From Xestospongia bergquistia (taxonomy: Eukaryota; Porifera; Demospongiae; Haplosclerida; Petrosiidae): a stretch of DNA of 64,000 nt. The stretch lies in assembly GCA_963965975.1 (NCBI GenBank), contig OZ014423.1:5606301-5670300 (forward strand), given 5' to 3'. Shown here in pieces: positions 59,401 through 64,000 of this stretch (position 1 is the stretch's first letter; each line of letters opens with the position of its first letter). A program made the translations under genes and the position numbers. The notes below the pieces were generated by a model that saw only the letters and a program-made list of their open reading frames with translations, was not told the origin of the DNA and searched no databases.

Positions 59401-62400
59401 ATACTTCAGTGCATTTTTGTGTAGGTTATCTTTACTCTAGTTATGTGGAGTGAATCAATTGTCCACCTTTCCTTTACATCATCAGAAAAGTACAATTATA
59501 TGTAGCTAGTTGACTCCTACTGTGTTAAGTAGCTAATGTTGACTGACCACATATTAAGCATATATGTCTGCTCACAGGCTATGTTATACTCCCTTTCTAC
59601 TGAGTATGTGTTTAGAACAGGCTCTACCTACGTTGTTTACAGTTAATATTGCCAACACTCTTATTAGTGTGTGAGTAACCTGAGCCATTACAACAACTCG
59701 TGACATTAGGATCTAACAATAATATATATTTATTTCCTTTGGGTATGACTTCATACAATGATGTGTTAATATTGTAGTGGTGTGTTGCCAAAATGACTTA
59801 GCCACAAAGGAAGTATCACTTGTTTCTTTTCTTACTTGTTCCTTCTATCTTAAATTGGCTAGAGAGAGAGAGAGATAAACACTTGGATTCAGAAAGAATA
59901 CATACATTTGCAGACTTATACAGATCATATTTTGCCTGAGTGGGTGATATGACCTTCTGATAATGCAGTGAATTATACTTTATATGGTCTCTCAATTAAA
60001 ATATTAGAGGTAATAGACTAGTGAATTCAATTGACTCTTTGCACCTGCACCAACTGATAACCACAATGCCAGTTAGCATTGTATGACTTATTAATATGAT
60101 ATAGATAGTAAGCTTTCTTGGCAGCCATCTAATATTGTAACATTATCATGTTAAAATGTCACTCAGGAATGTTGAATATTATTGTTAATTTTGTTAAATT
60201 AAATTTGGTAATCTGTTTTATTAAATAGTAACAAACAATTGTAGGCAGTATGGTCTAAAAAAATTTGGCACAACATTTAATAGATTACCAAGTAAAACCT
60301 CAGTTAAGCTTACTCATTATATTTGGTTGAAGAGACCACTCTATTCAATTTCAGAGGCTTTTGATATCTTTATTAATAGGTGTTGAAGTGTGTCTTATCT
60401 CGTTTGGCTCACAAATCAGAATTAAATAATCTCTTCCCACGAAACAGAATGTGTTAATAATGTAAATATATTCCTGATCTCATAAACCATACCACTCTGT
60501 TTAATGTAATCACTTATTTCATCACTGTGAGAAAGTGTGGTTAGTGTAGGTGTTAAGTGTGCTAGTGTGTGAGTGTGGTTAGTGTAGGTGTTAAGCATGC
60601 TAGTGTGTGAGTGTGGTTAGTGTAGGTGTTAAGCGTACTAATAAGTTTTATATTTTGTATGCCTGATAAGGATTATAATATAGTAGGGGGTTAAGTTAAA
60701 TATAATATAATGACAAGTTATAAACTTGTATAGTCAGCAGTATTCAGAATCATAATCACAGGAATAATTACTATGTATTATGGACATTGTATCATTTTAT
60801 GTTATTATATTGTATATAGAAGTTGTATATGTAAAACAAACAATTGTACTTATGTCAATTCACTCATTGGGGTGTAGTGAACATCAGTATGTACCTGATA
60901 ATTGACTGATAGGTTTACTGGTGCCAGATCAATTACTTACTACAAGCAAAAAAATTAGGACAATTGCTGTGACTTCAATGATTTAAGACTACCTCCTAGG
61001 AGTATTAGCAGTCACTGGTTGCTGTGGTAATTGTGTGGTCACAGTGTTGAATGTGTTGACTTCAGTTAGCTTTGAAAAATATCTTTATCTCTTAACACTA
61101 TATAAATAGTAGGATTGTGTTATATACACATCTGTGACATTATTCTATCGACATCAACAGTAGAACACACACATTAGAGCATTTTTTTGACTATGCATAG
61201 ACAGCTGTAATATTTGACCAATAAGATATCAATAATGAGAACATACCCTGTAAGATTGATATGATATGCAATATATGTCTCAGATTTACCTTACATGTAT
61301 CTGCGTACATCTCCCACATATGGTATTTGTAGTAGATGTCGGAGTAAACGTTTAGAGAAGGGTATCATGTGATCAGATAGGTAGTATCATGTGATGTTTG
61401 TTATGTTGAGACTCTATAACAACAAGAAATTTGAAGCTATCAGTACATATTTCATGCATCAGCAGCTGCCTAACATCAAAGTTGTTGTTGAAAGGAATTT
61501 AATCAAGATAGTGTTTGTTTTACTATTGTTTATGTACTTAAAAGTGATGATGTTTCAAAGATGAACTTATGGTTGTCAAACATGAGACCAAGAAAACATG
61601 TCACTCACTTACTTACTAGCCAATCAGTACCATATGAGGCAGTGCCTTGTTATCTCAATATGATAAGAGCTACATCATGTAGTGTGATTAGGGATTTACA
61701 CATTTTGTAACTATTGAATAGGTTTTATTTCCTTTATGGAGTATTATATAATGTAGTGTGTAATTGTAAACATCCTGAAATCTGATATGGTGAGTGTTTA
61801 CTATATAATATCTAATTATAAACCAATATGATAGAAGGTTATATATAAACACTTTTAGTACCAAGTTTTTGTATTGTGTGTTGACTGTGAGATGAGACAT
61901 AGCTCTCTTTTCTTGATTGTTCTAAGTATGAATTCCTACAAGTTAACTTCTATGATCTATAGTTATCATAGATGTTAACACTATTTTAATCACAAAGAGG
62001 TCAGAAGATTTCTGGCTGGAACACTATTGTCTCATGAGTATGGTTTCAGATATTAATTTCTGACTAGCAATAATAAGATATATATGACACACAACACTTT
62101 GAGGACGCAAGATCAACTTTTGTATGCCAATGCACTAGATTATAGACCAATGCAAAAAGATGATAAAAATTATTGTTTATTTATTAGATATCTCCAGTAA
62201 GACTTCATAAAAATAATCCTCTAATCTTGGACACATACTTAACTTCTAACCACAATTGACTCATTATATCAATACTAACTTATATACAGTCTGTGTATTT
62301 CAGTGTTGCTTGGTGACTTTGTGTGTTCTAAGTTATTTGCTAGCATATTAGAGGTTGACGTGAACTAATGTCTGTTGGCTTCCTTTATCTCTTACCTTAT

Positions 62401-64000
62401 TATATAACTCAACAGAGTTATGCTACATATATTGTTTTGTCTGTGAATACTTTATTATAAAACTAACATTAGTAAATTAACATTAGTGTATTTGGCTAGT
62501 ATTACTGTCTCTAGATACCCTAGTAAGTCAGTTGCATAAAGGTTGCCATAGTTACAATAGACTGTATAATTGGAGGTTTTTATTTTATTATGTAATCAAG
62601 CTGCCAATGTAGTAGTAACTCCATGACAACCAATTTTTATGCTATCCTTACATGTCTTGTGTCAAATCATGAAAGATTTTCCCTTCTCTTTGATATCTTT
62701 GTGCCCTCAATTAGGGAGGGATGTCTAATTTTTTCTTTCTAGTCTCTACAATATCTTTTTTTTTTTATTACAGGCCATGCTGAAGAGTATCAATTACCAT
62801 ATTTCGATTTGGTAACTCCGGATCCTTCTTTTGAGGAGATGAAAAGAGTAGTGGCTATTGACCGAAGAAGACCTGGCTTCCCTAATAGATGGAGTCAATC
62901 AAAAGTAAGAATTTGTCCATTCATTCATTTTATTAGTTAATTAGACTGTCCAATATATGAGTAGTTTGTCTAGTAATTATATCCCTAATGTTATCAGATT
63001 GTTTGCCTACATCACGAGATCAACCAAATACACACACACACACTATTTGAGTTCTTTCCCTGTTAAACCACCAGCTGCTCATTACAAACTGAAAACAAGA
63101 TATTTAATAAATAGTAAACAACAACACATATATATCTTAATTATATAGTTTAGTAATTGTTAACACTTGCATGAATTCCCAATGTAGCAAGGCAAAATAG
63201 GATTATAGAGAGAATATCATGGCTAGGGCGAAGGAATGAAATTTGATATAAAGTGTGGCATTTGCTAGTGACACAAGTTGTAGGAGTTAAGGAAGGACAT
63301 ACATTGCTGTAGTTGTAGGAGTAAAATAAAGTCTAATGTTTTGTTTATACAATAGAATTTGTAACTTGTGTGTTTAATAGTAAGTGATCATAGAAACGCA
63401 ACTTGATAAGGAATGCAACCATTGTAATAATCTAATTTTATAAAAGTTTGTTTTATATTAATATTATGTATTTGTCCTGTCTCAGTTTACAAATTATATT
63501 AGTGGAGTTGATGTCAGTTAATTTGATGTTATCATGTGTAACACCTGCACAAGAGAATGTGAAATGGATATAACAACAAACACTTTACCATATAAAATGA
63601 TATAATGATCACATGCACATTATCAGAACAATTATGGCTACTATAGACTTGATATAATCACCTTTTATGAAGAGAAGTATAAACATTAGATCATTGTTGC
63701 TATGGTTTTGTAGCACCCATATGTTGTTGTGGTCTTATTATAAGAGAATGTGTTATAAGTATGAACTTATTAAATTATATATTGTAAGGCTTTTGTTAAT
63801 TAACAATTTGAGAACAGGTTTGTAAGTCTGGTTTTACTAAATTTTTTATACTAATGTAGAAGGTCAAGAAAACTGAAAGAATAGATGGATGGATGGACAT
63901 AAACTGAATTAGACAGTTGTTAAATAGATAATAGTGAAAAGACGATGATATCAATATAGAATCTGATAGAAATATTTCCCCTAGTATGATTTAGTTCTTT
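56430..64000 (+). CDS. TGF-beta superfamily type I receptor kinase (ALK4/5/7-like), 3' end beyond window
   Basis: Exons 56430-56493 (signal peptide MPRLLSLLSFALCLIWI), 56592-56969 (Cys-rich ectodomain ending MCCRTSKCN, then a Ser/Thr stalk), 57173-58167 (transmembrane, GS box TSGSGSGLPLLVQR, kinase) and 62774-62904 (EEYQLPYFDLVTPDPSFEEM ... PNRWSQSK). The last exon, with the CW-R motif region, lies beyond 64000. Kinase motifs: GKGRFGEVW, IAVKIF, AHRDIKSRN, IADLGLAL, GTRRYLSPE, SDMYSFGLVLWE. The L45 loop region AADNKDIGIATQLWLI matches the ADNKD type of activin/TGF-beta receptors, suggesting SMAD2/3-type signalling (inference). The ectodomain is diverged from the minus-strand neighbour (extra spacing, more Tyr/Asp). 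The 4.6-kb intron 58168-62773 is far longer than the others. Confidence 0.92.
58168..62773. other. Long intron of the plus-strand receptor
   Basis: 4.6 kb of AT-rich intron with no convincing exon on either strand. Small tandem repeats are present (see 60535-60641). The 3' splice site is TTTTTTATTACAG at 62773. Confidence 0.6.
60535..60641. repeat. 38-bp minisatellite, about 2.8 copies
   Basis: Unit GTGTGGTTAGTGTAGGTGTT followed by AAGYRTGCTAGTGTGTGA, repeated head to tail inside the long intron, with one or two differences per copy. Confidence 0.9.
62905..64000. other. Intron of the plus-strand receptor, running off the window
   Basis: Begins with donor GTAAGA after SQSK. No further exon was found before the window end; only AT-rich sequence and GATG tetranucleotides near 63885. 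Confidence 0.55.

Overview
The window looks like AT-rich, intron-dense animal nuclear DNA, most likely from a demosponge (Amphimedon-like; inferred from gene content and the very short introns, many of 45-100 bp, not from any database search). Genes are split into many exons with GT-AG borders, lie on both strands a few hundred bases apart, and encode typical metazoan proteins (HBS1/SKI7, TMEM86, anthrax-toxin-receptor-like VWA receptors, G3BP, TGF-beta type I receptors). Exon borders were read by eye.

Layout. (1) 1-4458, minus: 5' two thirds of an HBS1L-type ribosome-rescue GTPase gene, with an internal alternative terminal exon (1988-3732) that looks like the SKI7-like exon of animal HBS1 and carries nine 23-residue tandem repeats. 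A divergent promoter (4459-4660) separates it from a TMEM86 (YhhN) gene at 4764-5456. (2) 5738-40694: a tandem segmental array of about 8-kb units. Each unit joins a TMEM86-like gene (plus) to a convergent ANTXR-like receptor gene (minus). There are five ANTXR genes (A-E), three intact TMEM86 copies, one truncated TMEM86 copy and three 3'-end ANTXR fragments marking unit junctions. The ANTXR copies differ: A has lost the MIDAS aspartate, B and C carry an in-frame duplication of the Ig-like membrane-proximal domain, C is frameshifted, D has lost the conserved cytosolic motif and gained a 190-codon Pro-Glu-Pro-Lys exon, E looks intact. A hAT transposon remnant with an 8-bp target duplication sits between units A and B.

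(3) 40871-44433, plus: a single-pass membrane protein of unknown family with a Thr/Pro stalk and proline-rich tail. (4) 44822-64000: a TGF-beta receptor neighbourhood. Two divergent genes encode a TGF-beta type I receptor ectodomain plus transmembrane segment but no kinase (BAMBI-like architecture). Then come a G3BP gene (NTF2 + RRM), an orphan signal-peptide exon, and two head-to-head type I receptor kinase genes, the second running off the right edge.

Together the window shows local duplication and remodelling of receptors: an ANTXR/TMEM86 array on the left and kinase receptors with likely pseudoreceptor derivatives on the right. Short, nearly perfect hairpin palindromes with loops of 1-3 nt recur in introns and intergenic DNA.
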